Source: Stakelama saccharophila (GTDB taxonomy: Bacteria; Pseudomonadota; Alphaproteobacteria; Sphingomonadales; Sphingomonadaceae). From it: a stretch of 64,000 nucleotides of DNA. Below, one piece after another: positions 30,220 to 42,098 of the stretch. Positions within the stretch are counted from its first letter, which is position 1, and every line of letters begins with the position of its first letter. The notes under the pieces are model-generated. The model saw only the letters and a program-made list of their open reading frames with translations. It was not told where the DNA came from and did not search any database. Both the position numbers and the translations under genes were made by a program. The stretch lies in assembly GCF_032229225.1 (NCBI RefSeq), contig NZ_CP135076.1, forward strand, positions 1,841,001 through 1,905,000, given 5' to 3'.

Positions 30220-30849
30220 ATGGACGGATTTGCAAGCCTGCTCGATGGATATCGTCGTTTTCGCGGCGGGGATTACCAACGCCAGCACGAACGTTGGATC
30301 GAACTGCGTGAGGGCCAGTCGCCCCAGGTGATGGTGATCGCCTGCTCCGACAGCCGGGTCGACCCCGCGCTGATCTTCGACGTGTCGCCGGGGGAGATCT
30401 TTTCGGTTCGCAACGTCGCGAACCTGGTGCCGCCCTATGAAGAGGGCGGCGGGCGGCACGGCGTCTCGGCGGCGCTAGAATTCGCCGTGACCCAGCTCGA
30501 GGTGCCCAATGTCGTGGTCATGGGACATGGCTCGTGCGGCGGGTGCCAGGCGGCACTGTCGCGCGGGTTCAAGAATGCCCCCGAAGGCGAAGGCGGGTTT
30601 ATCTCCCACTGGGTCGACATGCTCGACGAGCCGCGCGACCGCATCGTCGCGCAATATGGCGACGGGCCGGAAGCCGCGCGCGAGCTGGAGCTGGAAACCG
30701 TGCGCATTTCGCTCCGCAACCTGCGCAGCTTCGCTTTCGTCAAGGAGCGCGAAAACGCTGGAAAGCTGGCGCTGCACGGCGCTTATTTCGCGATCCGAGA
30801 CGGTGTGCTGCACGTCATGAACGACCGGGGCAAATTCGCGCCGGCCTGA
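30220..30849 (+). CDS. Beta-class carbonic anhydrase
   Basis: Interconverts CO2 and bicarbonate. The 209-aa protein has the zinc ligands C42 (in ACSDSR, with the D44/R46 dyad), H103 and C106 (in GHGSCGGC), the complete beta-class active site. Cytosolic, no signal peptide. A second, unrelated gamma-class enzyme is encoded at 55.4 kb. The gene is monocistronic; a dispersed repeat follows its stop. Confidence 0.93.
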   Translation: MDGFASLLDGYRRFRGGDYQRQHERWIELREGQSPQVMVIACSDSRVDPALIFDVSPGEIFSVRNVANLVPPYEEGGGRHGVSAALEFAVTQLEVPNVVVMGHGSCGGCQAALSRGFKNAPEGEGGFISHWVDMLDEPRDRIVAQYGDGPEAARELELETVRISLRNLRSFAFVKERENAGKLALHGAYFAIRDGVLHVMNDRGKFAPA

Positions 30850-30868
30850 GCCGGCCCACCTTTCACGC

Positions 30869-30956
30869 GTCATTCCGACGAAAGTCGGGATCCATTCTGC
30901 GCTCCGTCGGTGTTTCGGACCGAATGCGAATGAATCCCGAATCAGTTCAGGATGAC
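30869..30956. repeat. Dispersed intergenic repeat, copy 1
   Basis: Between the convergent carbonic anhydrase and aspS genes there is a block starting GTCATTCCGACGAAAGTCGG and ending TTCAGGATGAC, with short inverted repeats inside (CCGAC GAAA GTCGG). A related, shorter block follows rimO (63869-63924). Such GTCATTCC...GATGAC repeats are common in sphingomonad intergenic DNA. It may act as a transcript-end structure. Confidence 0.6.
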
Positions 30957-31015
30957 GACGGAGGTTCAGAACGAAGGGGCCGCGAAGCCACCATGGCGAC
31001 GACCCTGCCTTTCCT

Positions 31016-32848
31016 TCATCCGGCGTCGGGAGCGACCACCGCATCGACGTCCTTCTTCGCAGCGGGCGTCCCCTGCCCCGGCTGCTCGACGATGCGGATG
31101 TTGAGTTCGCGCAACTGCTTCGCCGACACCATCGACGGTGCGCCCATCATCAGGTCTTCCGCGCGCTGGTTCATCGGGAAGGTCACGACCTCGCGGATAT
31201 TGGGCTCGCCGGCCAGCAGCATCACCATGCGGTCGATGCCCGGCGCCGATCCGCCGTGCGGCGGCGCGCCGTACTTGAACGCGTTGATCATGCCGGAGAA
31301 GTTCTTGTCGACCTCCTCCTGGCTGTAGCCGGCGATCTCGAATGCCTTGTACATGATTTCCGGCCGGTGGTTCCGGATCGCGCCCGAGCTAAGCTCCACG
31401 CCGTTGCAGACGATGTCGTATTGATAAGCGAGGATGTCGAGCGGGTCCCTGGTTTCCAGCGCTTCCATCTCGCCCTGCGGCATCGAGAAAGGATTGTGGC
31501 TGAAATCGATCCGTTTCTCATCCTCGTCATATTCGAACATCGGAAAGTCGACGATCCAGCAGAATTCGAAGCGATTTTCGTCGACAAGGCCCAGTTCCTC
31601 GCCAACACGCGCGCGCGCCGCGCCGGCCAGTTTGGCCGCCTGCAATTCCTTGCCCGCGGCAAAGAACACGCCGTCATCGGGGCCGAGGCCGATCGCTTCG
31701 GCAAGCTTCTCCGTCGCTTCCGCCCCGTGATTCTTGGCGATGGGACCGCCGAACTCGCCGCCCTTGCGGGTGATGTAGCCAAGCCCGGCATGTCCCTCGG
31801 CACGCGCCCATTCGTTCATGTCGTCGAAGAACTTGCGGCTCTTTTCCGCCGTGCAGGGTGCCGGGATCGCGCGCACCACGCCGCCGCCCGCTACGATGCG
31901 GTCGAACAGGCCGAAGCCCGATCCCCTGAAATGCTCGGTTACGTCCCTGATCTCGATCGGGTTGCGCAGATCCGGCTTGTCCGAGCCGTATTTCAGCATC
32001 GCTTCCTTGTAGGGGATGCGACGGAACGGCAGCGCGGAGACCGAACGGTCGCCCGCGAATTCCTCGAACACGCCGTGCAGCACGGGTTCGATCGCGGCGA
32101 ACACGTCGTCCTGGGTCACGAAGCTCATCTCGAAATCGAGCTGGTAGAATTCGCCGGGGCTGCGGTCGGCGCGCGCATCCTCGTCGCGGAAGCACGGCGC
32201 GATCTGGAAATAGCGGTCGAAACCGGCAACCATCAGCAACTGCTTGAACATCTGCGGCGCCTGCGGCAGCGCGTAGAACTTGCCGGGATGGACGCGGCTG
32301 GGAACCAGATAGTCGCGCGCGCCTTCGGGCGAACTGGCGGTCAGGATCGGCGTCTGGAACTCGGTGAAACCCTGATCGACCATGCGCCGGCGGATCGACG
32401 TGATGACGTCCGAGCGCAACTGGATGTTGCGGTGCAGCCGCTCGCGCCGCAGGTCGAGGAAGCGGTAGCGCAGGCGGATGTCCTCGGGATATTCCGCGTC
32501 GCCCGCCACCGGCATCGGCAGCTCCTGCGCCGCCGATTGCACGCTCGCCTCGGTCACGCGCACTTCCACCGCGCCGGTCGAAAGATTGGGGTTCACCGCA
32601 TCCTCGTCGCGCGCGACGACCTTGCCCGCCACCGTCACGACCGATTCGTTGCGCAGGCTCTCGATCACCCCGAAGGCCGGCCCGTCGACCTCGGTCACGA
32701 TCTGCGTCATGCCGTAATGGTCGCGCAGGTCGATGAAGACCAGGTCGCCGTGGTCGCGCTTCTTGTGGACCCAGCCCGACAGCCGGACTTCCTCGCCGAC
32801 ATGGCTGGCGCGAAGATCGCCGCAGGTATGGGTGCGGTAGGCGTGCAT
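31016..32848 (-). CDS. aspS: Aspartyl-tRNA synthetase
   Basis: Class II synthetase; 610 aa from the ATG at 32848 ([18 protein letters not shown]). It has an N-terminal OB-fold anticodon-binding domain ([23 protein letters not shown]), motif 2 ([24 protein letters not shown] region) and motif 3 ([16 protein letters not shown]), plus the bacterial GAD insertion. It is slightly longer than E. coli AspRS because of a C-terminal Ala/Val/Gln extension. It may be non-discriminating (charging tRNA-Asn too), which sequence alone does not settle. The open frame continues upstream, but that part overlaps rnd and is not real. Confidence 0.95.
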   Translation of the reverse strand: MHAYRTHTCGDLRASHVGEEVRLSGWVHKKRDHGDLVFIDLRDHYGMTQIVTEVDGPAFGVIESLRNESVVTVAGKVVARDEDAVNPNLSTGAVEVRVTEASVQSAAQELPMPVAGDAEYPEDIRLRYRFLDLRRERLHRNIQLRSDVITSIRRRMVDQGFTEFQTPILTASSPEGARDYLVPSRVHPGKFYALPQAPQMFKQLLMVAGFDRYFQIAPCFRDEDARADRSPGEFYQLDFEMSFVTQDDVFAAIEPVLHGVFEEFAGDRSVSALPFRRIPYKEAMLKYGSDKPDLRNPIEIRDVTEHFRGSGFGLFDRIVAGGGVVRAIPAPCTAEKSRKFFDDMNEWARAEGHAGLGYITRKGGEFGGPIAKNHGAEATEKLAEAIGLGPDDGVFFAAGKELQAAKLAGAARARVGEELGLVDENRFEFCWIVDFPMFEYDEDEKRIDFSHNPFSMPQGEMEALETRDPLDILAYQYDIVCNGVELSSGAIRNHRPEIMYKAFEIAGYSQEEVDKNFSGMINAFKYGAPPHGGSAPGIDRMVMLLAGEPNIREVVTFPMNQRAEDLMMGAPSMVSAKQLRELNIRIVEQPGQGTPAAKKDVDAVVAPDAG

Positions 32849-32965
32849 TATGCTTCTACTTCCTGTTGCTTGTCGCTCCGCTGAAATGCGGAAAAATCCC
32901 GGCGCCCGCGAATCCGCGTCAAGTGGTCCTTTGTCAACCCGCCCGCACGCGGTTATGGGAGAGGC

Positions 32966-34141
32966 ATGCACATTCACGACCTGATCGAGGACAGCGCGTC
33001 CCTCGCCAACCTCTGCACGCGCCTGGCCCAGTCCTCCTTCATCACTGTCGATACGGAATTCATGCGGGAGAACAGTTACTGGCCGGAACTCTGCCTCATC
33101 CAGATCGCGGACGAAAACGAGGCGGCGGCCATCGATCCGCTGGCCACCGGCATCGACCTGACGCCGCTGCTCGACCTGATGGTCGACAACGCGGACGTGC
33201 TGAAGGTCTTCCACGCCGGCGGCCAGGATCTGGAAATCGTCTACAACATGACCGGCAAGACGCCCTATCCCCTGTTCGACACCCAGGTCGCCGCCATGGC
33301 GCTCGGCCAGGGTGAACAGATCGGCTATTCCAACCTGGTCGACGCCTATCTGGGAATCCAGGTCGACAAGGGCGCGCGCTTCACCGACTGGAGCCGCAGG
33401 CCGCTCGACAAGCGACAGCTCGATTACGCCATTGCCGACGTCACCCACCTGTCGAAGATCTTCCCCAAGATGCTGGCCAAACTCAAGAAAACCGGGCGCG
33501 GTGACTGGCTGAACGAAGAGATGGAACGCCTGGCCAATCCGGGCAACTATTACAACGATCCGGATCTCGCGTGGCGCCGGCTGCGCATCAACAGCCGCAA
33601 GGCCGACGTGCTGGGCCGGCTGAAGGCGCTCGGCCGCTGGCGCGAGTTGGAGGCGCAGAACAAGAACCTGCCCCGCGGCCGCATCGTCAAGGACGAAACG
33701 CTGGCCGATATCGCGTCCCACCCGCCGAGAAAGCAGTCCGATCTGCCCAAGGTCCGCGGCCTTTCCGGCGCGTGGGGCGGCAACGATATCGGTGCGCGCA
33801 TGATGGTGGCGCTGTCGGAGGCGGAGCCGCTGGCACAGGACGAGATGCCGTCAAAGGGGGACCGCAAGCCCGCGCTGGGCAAGGACGGCGCGCTTGTCGC
33901 CGACCTCCTCAAGCTGCTGCTGAAAATCCGGTCGCGCGATATTTCCGTTGCATCCCGTCTGTTGGCCCGGTCGGACGATCTGGAGGCACTGGCCGCCGGG
34001 CAACGGGACAATTTGCCCGTCCTGCAGGGTTGGCGATACGAACAGTTCGGCCGCGATGCGCTGGCGCTGGTCGAGGGACGACTCGGCTTTACGGTGCGCG
34101 GCGGCAAGCTGAAGATGACCCGAACGGAGGAGGAAGCATGA
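32966..34141 (+). CDS. rnd: Ribonuclease D
   Basis: 3'-5' exonuclease acting in tRNA 3'-end maturation. The 391-aa protein has the DEDD exonuclease domain (VDTEFMRE near residue 25, [11 protein letters not shown], and DVTHL) followed by an HRDC RNA-binding domain (about 210-290). The ATG at 32966 is preceded by GGGAGAGG. Divergent from aspS with 117 bp between the starts. Ends with a 4-bp overlap with the I78-type lipoprotein gene. Confidence 0.94.
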   Translation: MHIHDLIEDSASLANLCTRLAQSSFITVDTEFMRENSYWPELCLIQIADENEAAAIDPLATGIDLTPLLDLMVDNADVLKVFHAGGQDLEIVYNMTGKTPYPLFDTQVAAMALGQGEQIGYSNLVDAYLGIQVDKGARFTDWSRRPLDKRQLDYAIADVTHLSKIFPKMLAKLKKTGRGDWLNEEMERLANPGNYYNDPDLAWRRLRINSRKADVLGRLKALGRWRELEAQNKNLPRGRIVKDETLADIASHPPRKQSDLPKVRGLSGAWGGNDIGARMMVALSEAEPLAQDEMPSKGDRKPALGKDGALVADLLKLLLKIRSRDISVASRLLARSDDLEALAAGQRDNLPVLQGWRYEQFGRDALALVEGRLGFTVRGGKLKMTRTEEEA

Positions 34142-34446
34142 AATCCGCAGCCGCGCTCGCACCGATAATCCTTGCCGTTACCGCCTGCGCGACGACCGCC
34201 TCGCCGCCACCGGCCGAACAGGCTCGGCCGACCCCGGACGCGGGTCAATGCGACGCCGGCGGCCTCGACGATCTCGTCGGGCAGCCGGCGAATGCGGAAC
34301 TGGGCGCCAAGGCCCGGGACCGGGCGGGCGCCAGGACCATACGCTGGATCCAGCCCGGCATGGCGGTGACGATGGACTATCGTAGCGACAGGCTGAACAT
34401 CCACCTCGATGGTCAGAATATGGTCGAACGCTTCAGGTGCGGATGA
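34138..34446 (+). CDS. Lipoprotein-like I78-family peptidase inhibitor
   Basis: A 102-aa protein with a lipoprotein-type signal (ILAVTAC, lipidated Cys about residue 17), then a Pro-rich linker and a small domain with DDLVGQPANAELGAKARDR, WIQPGMAVTMDYRSDRLNI and a final CG. This is the pattern of the I78 peptidase-inhibitor family (potato-inhibitor-like). Probably an envelope-anchored serine protease inhibitor. Coupled to rnd by ATGA. The final 14 bp overlap ppx on the other strand. Confidence 0.75.
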   Translation: MKSAAALAPIILAVTACATTASPPPAEQARPTPDAGQCDAGGLDDLVGQPANAELGAKARDRAGARTIRWIQPGMAVTMDYRSDRLNIHLDGQNMVERFRCG

Positions 34447-35941
34447 GGCGGAGCTCCCGCCCCATGGCGTCGGCCAGCGTCCGGTGCCGCCGTTCCACCG
34501 TCTCGCCATAGAAGACCGCGTCTTCGTCGTTCACGCAGAGCTGCAACGCACCACCGTCGATTTGCAGTGTGGAGTGCAGAAGCGGCCGCGCGAGTCCGCC
34601 GCTCCACCGCTGCCCCAGACGTAGCGCCAGTCCCCACAGGATCGCCTGTCGCAGGTCCCGCGAGGATGCCAGCGCGCCCAGCGGCTCGGGCGTATGCGCG
34701 CCGCCGCCGAAACAGGTATAGAGAGCCTGGGCCACCATCGCCCGCCCGCGCGCGTCGATCGCGACCCAGTTGCCGTGCAGGGCGATCTCCATGCCCCTTT
34801 CCGCACGGAAGTCCGGGTTGGCGGGCCAGGCGACGTCGGCGAGCAGGCAGGCCGCGAGCCGCAGCCGTTCCGTTCCGGCCTCCGCACCGGTGAAGATCGG
34901 CGCGATCCACCGGTCGAGCAGGTCGCCATGCTCGGGAAAGCGGCCCAGCCGCCGCCCCTCCTCCCGCGCGGCGACGATCAACGGGTCGTTCGCCTGCTGT
35001 TCGGGCTGCAACGCGCCGTAGAGCAGCCCCTCGCGCAGGCCGAAAGCGGACACGATCGTCCGGTCCGAACCAAGGTCCGCCAGCAGGATCGAGAGCAGCG
35101 CCGCCGCATCCCCCAGCATCGGCACCCGTCCGCTGGACAGGTGGGGAATCGCCTTCAGCTCTCCACCCGCCGTATCGGCGATGACACGCTGCAGTCGTGG
35201 AATATGGTCGATCGGCATGGAATAGCCGTGGATCACCGGCAGGGGATAGTTGCTGACATGCATGTCCAGACGCGCCAGCGCACGCCACGAACCGCCGACA
35301 AGATAGAAAGGAAGCCCGGCGCCCGCACCTCGCCATCCCGCATCGCCGAGAAGCCCGCGCGCATGCCTTTCCAGCGCCTTCTTGCCGCGCTCGCGCAAGG
35401 CCGCGATGCGTAGCACGCCCAGCGGAAACGACGCGCATTCGCCGACTGCACCGCCCCGCAGGCGGACGAGTTCCAGGCTGCCGCCACCGAGATCGCCGAC
35501 GATGCCATCGGCTCCGGGTATGGCGGACAGGACGCCCCGCCCCGCCGCCGTCGCCTCTTCCACACCTGACAACAGGCGCACCTCAAGGCCCAGTTTTCGG
35601 CAATAGCCCGTCAGCTCCTCGCCATTGCTCGCATCCCGCACCGCGGCTGTTGCGACCGCGTGGACCGCGTCGACTTCCATCTCCCGCGCAAGGGCGGCGA
35701 AACGGGCAAGTGCCGGCTTGGCAATGGCGAGCGCTTCGGGCGCGATCGCCCCGCCCTCGGAAAGCCCGCGTCCTAGCCCCGCCAGCACCTTTTCATTGAA
35801 CAGCACGCTGGGGGCGCGGCACGGGCCGCCATAGACGACCAGGCGGATGGAATTGGATCCGATGTCGATGATGGCGCTTCGAAGCGGCGCCGACGCCGCC
35901 TCCGGTTGCGGACGGGGAAATGCCAGCGCCGCGGTCGTCAT
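34433..35941 (-). CDS. ppx: Exopolyphosphatase Ppx/GppA
   Basis: Degrades polyphosphate and/or pppGpp. The 502-aa ASKHA-fold protein has [17 protein letters not shown] (phosphate 1 loop, about residue 24), [15 protein letters not shown] and [16 protein letters not shown] (phosphate 2 loop), with a C-terminal HD-like helical domain. Directly downstream of ppk with a 4-bp overlap, so synthesis and degradation of polyphosphate are genetically coupled. Confidence 0.92.
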   Translation of the reverse strand: MTTAALAFPRPQPEAASAPLRSAIIDIGSNSIRLVVYGGPCRAPSVLFNEKVLAGLGRGLSEGGAIAPEALAIAKPALARFAALAREMEVDAVHAVATAAVRDASNGEELTGYCRKLGLEVRLLSGVEEATAAGRGVLSAIPGADGIVGDLGGGSLELVRLRGGAVGECASFPLGVLRIAALRERGKKALERHARGLLGDAGWRGAGAGLPFYLVGGSWRALARLDMHVSNYPLPVIHGYSMPIDHIPRLQRVIADTAGGELKAIPHLSSGRVPMLGDAAALLSILLADLGSDRTIVSAFGLREGLLYGALQPEQQANDPLIVAAREEGRRLGRFPEHGDLLDRWIAPIFTGAEAGTERLRLAACLLADVAWPANPDFRAERGMEIALHGNWVAIDARGRAMVAQALYTCFGGGAHTPEPLGALASSRDLRQAILWGLALRLGQRWSGGLARPLLHSTLQIDGGALQLCVNDEDAVFYGETVERRHRTLADAMGRELRLIRT

Positions 35942-38121
35942 GCCTTTTCGCTCCCGGCCGGGGGCGAATGGTGCGGCCGGCGCCGCAGCGACAGCTTCTT
36001 CGGCATCGATTCGCCGCTTTCCAGCGCCGCGCCCCGCCCGGACAGCGACGGATTGGTCATGAAATAGCGGTGCAGATTAAACGGGCGCGCGCCGGGATCG
36101 AAGCGTTCATAGGTTCCGTCCGGGTGCAGTTCCCAGCTCTGTTCACTGTCGATCAGATTGGCGACCATCACCTGGTCCAGCACCTGATCGTGCACCGTGG
36201 GATTGGTGATCGGCAGCATATATTCAACCCGCCGGTCGAAATTGCGCGGCATCCAGTCGGCCGAGGAAATGAATACATGCGCGCCATCGTTCGGCAGGGC
36301 CTCGCCGTTTCCGAAGGCATAGATGCGGCTGTGCTCCAGAAAGCGCCCGACGACCGACTTCACGTGAATATTGTCCGAAAGTCCCGGAACGCCGGGACGC
36401 AGGCAACAGATACCGCGCACCACAAGGTCCACCTCCACCCCGGCCTGACTCGCCTGATAGAGCTTTTCGATGATGGCGGGATCGACCAGCGAATTCATCT
36501 TGGCCCAGATCGCCGCCGGTTTTCCCGCCTTGGCATTGGCGATCTCCGTATCGATCAGGTTGGACAGGGTCTCGCGCATGCCGTGCGGAGAAATCGACGT
36601 GCATTCGAGCTGGGTCGGCTCGACATAGCCGGTAATGTAATTGAAGATCTGCGCCGCATCGCGTCCGATGCGAGGATCGGCGGTGAAATAGCTGAGATCG
36701 GTATAAATCTTGGCGGTCACCGGATGGTAGTTGCCGGTCCCGAAATGGCAGTAGCTGCGGAAGGAACTGCCTTCTCTGCGGACCACCATGGAGATCTTGG
36801 CATGGGTCTTCCACTCGATGAAGCCGTAGACCACCTGCACGCCGGCGCGTTCGAGCGCATTGGCCCAAAGCAGATTCTGCTCCTCGTCGAACCGCGCCTT
36901 CAGCTCGACCACGGCGGTGACGGATTTCCCGGCCTCCGCCGCGGCGATCAGCGCATTGATGACGGCCGACTGCTTGCCCGCGCGGTACAGCGTCTGCTTG
37001 ATCGCGACGACATCGGGGTCCTGAGCGGCCTGTTTCAGGAAAGCGAGCACCACGTCGAACGTTTCGTACGGGTGGTGGACAACGATATCCTTGGCCCGGA
37101 TCGCGGCGAAACAGTCTCCGCCATATTCACGGATGCGCTCGGGAAAGCGCGGACTGAACGGCGAGAATTTCAGGTCGGGGCGGTCTTCGTCCGACAGCGT
37201 GGAGAGGTCGCCGAGCGCCAGAAAGCCGCCGGTTTCCGTCATCGCAGTTTCGATATCGCCCAGTTCCTCCTTCAGGACGCCTTCCAGGACATGGCTGATA
37301 TCGGTTTCCATCTCCAGCCGAATCACCCGGCCGCGCCGGCGGCGCTTGATCGCGCTGCGGAAATACAGGACCAGATCCTCGGCCTCTTCCTCGATCTCGA
37401 TATCGCTGTCGCGCAGGATGCGGAACGCCGCCGACGATTTGACACGATATCCGGGAAAAAGCTGCGAGGAGAACCGCTTGATCAGCGTTTCCGCCGCGAC
37501 ATAGCGTGCGTTCGCCCCCGGCAGCCGCACGAAGCGAGCCGTCGTTGCCGGCAGCAGCACCAGTTCGCGCACCTCTACGCCGTCCGATTCCCGCTCTAGG
37601 TCGAAGATGACGCTCAGGCCCTTGTTGGGGATGAAGGGAAAGGGATGCGCCGGGTCCAGCGCCTGCGGTGTCAGGATGGGAAAGATCTGCTCGCGGAACA
37701 GGCGTTCCAGTTCGTCGGCAATGTCGCCGGTGATATCTTCCACGTCGAGAACGGCAATGCCTTCGCCGCGGACCTGCTGGCGTAGTTCCCGCCAGATCGC
37801 TTGCTGATCGTGCACCAGCCGGCTGACCTCTTCGACGATGGCCGAAAGCTGCTGGCCCGGCGTCAACCCATCGGCCGAACGCTGTTCCACCCCCTGGAGC
37901 TGTTGCCCCTTGAGGCCGGCCACGCGCACCATGAAGAATTCGTCGAGATTGGAACCCGATATCGACAGGAAGCCGATGCGTTCCAGCAGCGGGTGCGCCG
38001 TGTTGCTGGCTTCTTCCAACACGCGGCGGTTAAAGGCCAGCCAGGAAAGCTCCCGGTTGAACAAGCGATCATCCGACTCCGCCCGTTCGGTCGTGGCGCG
38101 GTTGGGAGCGGCGTAATTCAT
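35938..38121 (-). CDS. ppk: Polyphosphate kinase 1
   Basis: Makes polyphosphate from ATP by autophosphorylation on His. The 727-aa protein begins [17 protein letters not shown] (PPK N domain), and includes [24 protein letters not shown] with the catalytic histidine, and a second PLD-like motif around [18 protein letters not shown]. Length matches the ~700-aa family. Operon hda-like gene, ppk, ppx on the minus strand. Confidence 0.95.
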   Translation of the reverse strand: MNYAAPNRATTERAESDDRLFNRELSWLAFNRRVLEEASNTAHPLLERIGFLSISGSNLDEFFMVRVAGLKGQQLQGVEQRSADGLTPGQQLSAIVEEVSRLVHDQQAIWRELRQQVRGEGIAVLDVEDITGDIADELERLFREQIFPILTPQALDPAHPFPFIPNKGLSVIFDLERESDGVEVRELVLLPATTARFVRLPGANARYVAAETLIKRFSSQLFPGYRVKSSAAFRILRDSDIEIEEEAEDLVLYFRSAIKRRRRGRVIRLEMETDISHVLEGVLKEELGDIETAMTETGGFLALGDLSTLSDEDRPDLKFSPFSPRFPERIREYGGDCFAAIRAKDIVVHHPYETFDVVLAFLKQAAQDPDVVAIKQTLYRAGKQSAVINALIAAAEAGKSVTAVVELKARFDEEQNLLWANALERAGVQVVYGFIEWKTHAKISMVVRREGSSFRSYCHFGTGNYHPVTAKIYTDLSYFTADPRIGRDAAQIFNYITGYVEPTQLECTSISPHGMRETLSNLIDTEIANAKAGKPAAIWAKMNSLVDPAIIEKLYQASQAGVEVDLVVRGICCLRPGVPGLSDNIHVKSVVGRFLEHSRIYAFGNGEALPNDGAHVFISSADWMPRNFDRRVEYMLPITNPTVHDQVLDQVMVANLIDSEQSWELHPDGTYERFDPGARPFNLHRYFMTNPSLSGRGAALESGESMPKKLSLRRRPHHSPPAGSEKA

Positions 38122-38136
38122 GCGGCCCTGTTCCTG

Positions 38137-38763
38137 CTAGTGATCAGCGGATATTTCATCGGAGTGCAGCCCGGCGTCCGCCAATGTGGCTCGTGCCACG
38201 GGGATCGACAAGCGGCGCCCCCGGCGGCCTTCCAGCCCGTCTTCCAGCGCATCCACAACGCGCCACAAAGCGACATAGCTGCGTTCCGTCCGCGCCGCGA
38301 TCCAATCGACCACCTCGGGACGAACGACGATGCGCCGTCGTTCGAGATAGCGGTGCAGCAAATCGCGCATCAGGGCATCATCCGGATCGCCGATCCTGAC
38401 GACCGGCGTTGCCGTCAATCGCGTGCGGAGATCCGACAATTGCACCTTCCATTCCGGTGGCGGCGCATCGGCGATCATCAACAGCGGCCGCCGATCCATC
38501 TGCGCCCGGTTCCAGGCGTGGAACAGCGCTTCCTCGTCCTCGCGTTCGGCGTCGTCGATCAGCGTGCCCCCGCTATGCGCGGCGAAGATACGGCCAAGCA
38601 AGCTGCGCCCCGATTTTCGCGGGCCTGCCAGAATGGTCGCCATCAACGGCCAGGAACCACGATGTTCCAGGTGGTGCACCGCCCGGGCATTGGCTTCGCC
38701 GACTACGAACTCGCCCTCGCTCGCATCGGCGGGCCAGCCGAGCGGGAGATCGAGTTGCGCCAT
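38137..38763 (-). CDS. Hda/DnaA-like replication regulator with altered Walker A
   Basis: A 208-aa AAA+ protein of the DnaA/Hda family (HdaA in Caulobacter promotes DnaA-ATP hydrolysis at the clamp). It starts QLDLPLGW, near the clamp-binding motif expected in Hda. The Walker A is [12 protein letters not shown], where the invariant lysine is arginine, and Walker B is [10 protein letters not shown] rather than a DE box. Sensor-like features and the lid ([17 protein letters not shown]) remain. ATP binding may therefore be weakened. It follows a DUF2066-type gene (1-bp overlap) and precedes ppk, a gene order seen in other alphaproteobacteria. Confidence 0.83.
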   Translation of the reverse strand: MAQLDLPLGWPADASEGEFVVGEANARAVHHLEHRGSWPLMATILAGPRKSGRSLLGRIFAAHSGGTLIDDAEREDEEALFHAWNRAQMDRRPLLMIADAPPPEWKVQLSDLRTRLTATPVVRIGDPDDALMRDLLHRYLERRRIVVRPEVVDWIAARTERSYVALWRVVDALEDGLEGRRGRRLSIPVARATLADAGLHSDEISADH

Positions 38764-39998
38764 CAGCCCCCGCCTTCTGTCCGCGTGATCCGCAGCGTGC
38801 CCGATCCGGCCTGAACTTGCCAGCCGCGCGATTCCAGCGCGGCACGGAGGGCGTCGATATTGCCGCTATATCGCACCTGCATGACCGACATTCCGCCGAG
38901 CGCGAGGCTGCTCGTCACTGCCGAGCGCACGCCGGGAATGGCGCGCAGCGCCGATTCGGTGGTGGTCACCGTCGTCGCGCCGGGGGTTTCGTACTGAATA
39001 TTGATCGTGTTCGACGCCGCAGCCGGATTCGGCTCGGCGCCAGCAGCGTCGGGATCCGGAATCGTCTCGATGGCGGCTTCGTCCGTGGTCTCCGCCGGCT
39101 TCTCGTCCGTTTCGGCAGGACGAATCGCCAGCATCGGGTCCAGCCGGAGCACGCCGTCATTGAGCGCCTTCTGATAGGCCGCATCCAGGCGCTTCACCCC
39201 TTCATCGAGCAACGCATCCAGGCCGTCGGCGTTCTCCACGCGCAGGGAAAACCGGGTCAGCCGCTGATTGTCCGGTCCGTGGCCTGCGGTGAAGGTCGCA
39301 ACGATGGGGCCGCCAGGCCACTGCCGGCGCAAGCGGACCTGCGGAACCAGGACATCCGTCGCGCCATATTGATCGAGGGTCGAACGCCACCAGCCGCGCC
39401 CGCGCCTCCCCACCTGCCCGGCGTTCAGGAGCAGCGGGTCCGGCCCCGTGCCGGCGGGACGGACATAATCGATCTTGCTGCCCGCCGTGCGAAAGCGGTT
39501 CCACGCATCCGTCCAGGCCGTATTGCGCTCGAACGCCGTACCCACGCCGCCCGACCATTGGAGCGGCACCAGCAGCATGGGTCGGGAACGTGCGATCCGG
39601 GTCGTGACGCCCAGCAGGCGCCCGGCACGCTCGCGACTGAACAGGATGCCCAGATCGGCGACGTACCGTTTCGGGCCGATTTCCTCGTGATCGACGACGA
39701 CGGCTGCCACCACGCCGTTCAGGGCCGAATCGGAAAGGGAGCCGGCCTTGCCGGTCAAGCGCCGCGACAGCATCGCCCACCCCTTGCGCTGGGCGATTCG
39801 CCACCCGTCCTGTCGCGCCTCTTCGGAACCGTCGGCCGTGACGTCGACATGAATCCCGTTGACCTCGAAACTGTCGGAGATGGCCACCGGACCGTCTCGG
39901 TCGACGCGGACCGACTGCGCGAACAGCGCAGTCGCCCCCGCACCGAATGCGAGCGGCAGGACAATGCGCAAGGCTTTACGGAAACGCGGCTGGATCAT
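38763..39998 (-). CDS. DUF2066-type exported protein
   Basis: The 411-aa protein from the ATG at 39998 has a signal peptide ([22 protein letters not shown]) and a mature part resembling the DUF2066 family found beside hda in alphaproteobacteria. Features seen are [29 protein letters not shown] near the N-terminus and a C-terminal small alpha/beta unit ([13 protein letters not shown]...[19 protein letters not shown]). Function unknown. Divergent from purM with 63 bp between the starts, so the two promoters must lie in that gap. Confidence 0.75.
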   Translation of the reverse strand: MIQPRFRKALRIVLPLAFGAGATALFAQSVRVDRDGPVAISDSFEVNGIHVDVTADGSEEARQDGWRIAQRKGWAMLSRRLTGKAGSLSDSALNGVVAAVVVDHEEIGPKRYVADLGILFSRERAGRLLGVTTRIARSRPMLLVPLQWSGGVGTAFERNTAWTDAWNRFRTAGSKIDYVRPAGTGPDPLLLNAGQVGRRGRGWWRSTLDQYGATDVLVPQVRLRRQWPGGPIVATFTAGHGPDNQRLTRFSLRVENADGLDALLDEGVKRLDAAYQKALNDGVLRLDPMLAIRPAETDEKPAETTDEAAIETIPDPDAAGAEPNPAAASNTINIQYETPGATTVTTTESALRAIPGVRSAVTSSLALGGMSVMQVRYSGNIDALRAALESRGWQVQAGSGTLRITRTEGGG

Positions 39999-40061
39999 TT
40001 GCCGTCTCTTTTGGCGAAGCGGGCGTGGAAATCCAAGCGTGATCTGGCTAGGGCCGTGCGC

Positions 40062-41168
40062 ATGAGTGAAGAATACGGGCAGGAACGCCCCTATAGCTAT
40101 GCCGGTGCCGGTGTCTCGATCGAAGCGGGAAACGCGCTCGTCCGCGCGATCGGCCCGCTCGCACGGGCGACGCGGCGCCCCGGCGCCGATGCCGATCTCG
40201 GCGGGTTCGGCGGCGTGTTCGATCCCAGGGCGGCGGGATTCACCGACCCGCTTCTGGTCGCGGCCAATGACGGCGTCGGCACCAAGCTGAAGCTCGCCAT
40301 CCAGCACGATGCCCATGACGGAATCGGAATCGATCTCGTCGCGATGTGCGCCAACGACCTGATCGTGCAGGGCGCCGAGCCGCTCTTCTTTCTCGACTAT
40401 TATGCCAGCGGCAAGCTGGACAACACGGTCGCCGAGCGTGTGGTCGCCTCGATCGCCGAAGGCTGCAAGCAGGCGGGCTGCGCGCTGATCGGCGGCGAGA
40501 CCGCGGAAATGCCGGGGATGTACGCGGACGGCGATTACGATCTCGCCGGCTTCTGCGTCGGCGCGGTCGAGCGCGATGCGCTGCTCGACGGATCCAGGGC
40601 GGCGCCCGGCGACGTGATTCTGGGACTTGCATCGTCCGGCGTGCACTCGAACGGCTATTCGCTCGTACGCAAGCTTGCGGTCGACAAAGGCTGGCAACTC
40701 GACCGCCCTGCCCCGTTCGACCACGACCGCCTGTTGATCGACGCCCTGATGGCGCCGACGCGCATATATGTGAAATCGCTTCTGCCGCTGTTGCGTGAAA
40801 ATCGTATCCATGCCTTGGCCCACATCACCGGCGGCGGGCTGCTCGAGAACATCCCGCGTGTGCTGCCCGACGGATGTCACGCAACGGTCGACGCCGACGG
40901 CTGGACGCAACCGCCGCTGATGGCCTTTCTGCAGGCAGAGGGCGCGATCGAACCCGAAGAACTCGCACGCACGTTCAACTGCGGCGTCGGCATGGCGGTG
41001 GTCGTCGCTGCCGACGATGCAGAAACGGTCGCGGATGCGCTGCGCGCGACGGGCGAGACAGTGTTCCCGATCGGCAGCATCGGCAGTGGCGACAAGGGCT
41101 GCACCGTTCGCGGCAGTGCTGGCACCTGGAACGCCGATGCCGACTGGTCCGCCACGCACCATGGCTAA
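40062..41168 (+). CDS. purM: Phosphoribosylformylglycinamidine cyclo-ligase
   Basis: Fifth step of purine synthesis, FGAM to AIR. The 368-aa protein begins with [20 protein letters not shown] and has [35 protein letters not shown] and [16 protein letters not shown], the ATP- and substrate-binding motifs of PurM. The ATG at 40062 is chosen although the frame is open 1.6 kb upstream, because only this start gives the family length. Its stop overlaps the purN start by 8 bp. Confidence 0.95.
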   Translation: MSEEYGQERPYSYAGAGVSIEAGNALVRAIGPLARATRRPGADADLGGFGGVFDPRAAGFTDPLLVAANDGVGTKLKLAIQHDAHDGIGIDLVAMCANDLIVQGAEPLFFLDYYASGKLDNTVAERVVASIAEGCKQAGCALIGGETAEMPGMYADGDYDLAGFCVGAVERDALLDGSRAAPGDVILGLASSGVHSNGYSLVRKLAVDKGWQLDRPAPFDHDRLLIDALMAPTRIYVKSLLPLLRENRIHALAHITGGGLLENIPRVLPDGCHATVDADGWTQPPLMAFLQAEGAIEPEELARTFNCGVGMAVVVAADDAETVADALRATGETVFPIGSIGSGDKGCTVRGSAGTWNADADWSATHHG

Positions 41169-41730
41169 ACACCGCGTCGGCATCCTGCTTTCGGGCCGTG
41201 GATCGAACATGGCGGCGCTCGTCGAGGCGTCGCGCGCCGGGGATTGCCCGTACGAGGTGGTGCTCGTCGCGAGCGACAAGCCCGAGGCGCCGGGCCTCGC
41301 CTGGGCGCGCGAGAACGGTGTCGCGACCTTTGCCCAGTCGCCGAAGGGGATGGCGAAGGCCGACTATGAAGCGGCAGTCGACGCCGCGCTGCGCAGTGCC
41401 GGTGTCCAGACGATCGCGCTTGCCGGCTATATGCGGCTGCTGTCGAACGCGTTCGTCGCCCGCTGGCGCGACCACATCATCAACATCCATCCTTCGCTGC
41501 TGCCCAGATATAAGGGGCTCGACACCCATGCCCGCGCGATCGCGGCGGGAGACGCCGTGGCCGGCGCATCGGTGCATATCGTGACCGAGCAGCTCGATGG
41601 CGGTGCGGTGCTTGGCCGGTCCGAGGTGCCGATCCTGCCGGACGACACGCCGGAAACACTTGCCGCACGCGTGCTGAAAGAGGAACATCGCCTCTACCCC
41701 CGAATATTGGCGGAGTTCGTGAGGCGATGA
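41161..41730 (+). CDS. purN: Phosphoribosylglycinamide formyltransferase
   Basis: Third step of purine synthesis, using 10-formyl-tetrahydrofolate. The 189-aa protein has [10 protein letters not shown] (phosphate loop), the catalytic region [18 protein letters not shown] with the conserved Asn and His, and [14 protein letters not shown] with the catalytic Asp. purM and purN are coupled, as in most proteobacteria. Ends in an ATGA overlap with the next gene. Confidence 0.95.
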   Translation: MAKHRVGILLSGRGSNMAALVEASRAGDCPYEVVLVASDKPEAPGLAWARENGVATFAQSPKGMAKADYEAAVDAALRSAGVQTIALAGYMRLLSNAFVARWRDHIINIHPSLLPRYKGLDTHARAIAAGDAVAGASVHIVTEQLDGGAVLGRSEVPILPDDTPETLAARVLKEEHRLYPRILAEFVRR

Positions 41731-42098
41731 CAACCGACGCGGCGCTCGAAAAACTGCGCGCCATCTGCCTGGCGCTGCCCGAGACGCGCGAAAAGCTGTC
41801 GCACGGGATGCCCGCTTTCCATATCGAAAAGGGCAGGATGTTCGCCTATTTCTGGCACGACCATCACGGCGACGGCGTAACGTCGGTGATCGTCAAGACC
41901 AGCGGTGCCGAGGAGCAGGAAACGCTGATCGAGATCGACCCCGGTTGCTATTACAAGCCGCCCTATTTCGGCCCGTCGGACTGGGTCGGTATGCGGCTCG
42001 ATTGCGGCGATGTCGACTGGGACCGCGTTTCCGACCGCGTCGCCATCAGTTGGGAACTGGTCGCGCCGCGGCGGCTGCTGGAGGCCGGCGGCCGGTGA
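41727..42098 (+). CDS. MmcQ/YjbR-family protein
   Basis: A 123-aa protein of the YjbR/CyaY-like fold: it shows LRAICLALPETREKLSHGMPAFHIEKGRMFAYF and GCYYKPPYFGPSDWVGMRLD, typical of the family. Members are proposed to bind DNA, but no reaction is established. It is coupled to purN and to the next gene by 4-bp overlaps. Confidence 0.82.
   Translation: MTTDAALEKLRAICLALPETREKLSHGMPAFHIEKGRMFAYFWHDHHGDGVTSVIVKTSGAEEQETLIEIDPGCYYKPPYFGPSDWVGMRLDCGDVDWDRVSDRVAISWELVAPRRLLEAGGR

Noticed and set aside
32849..33721. N-terminal extension of the aspS frame
   Set aside because: Overlaps rnd on the opposite strand; aspartyl-tRNA synthetase starts at [13 protein letters not shown].
38409..40061. Upstream extension of purM
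   Set aside because: In frame but lacks similarity and lies opposite the Hda-like and DUF2066-type genes; the start at 40062 gives the normal PurM length.
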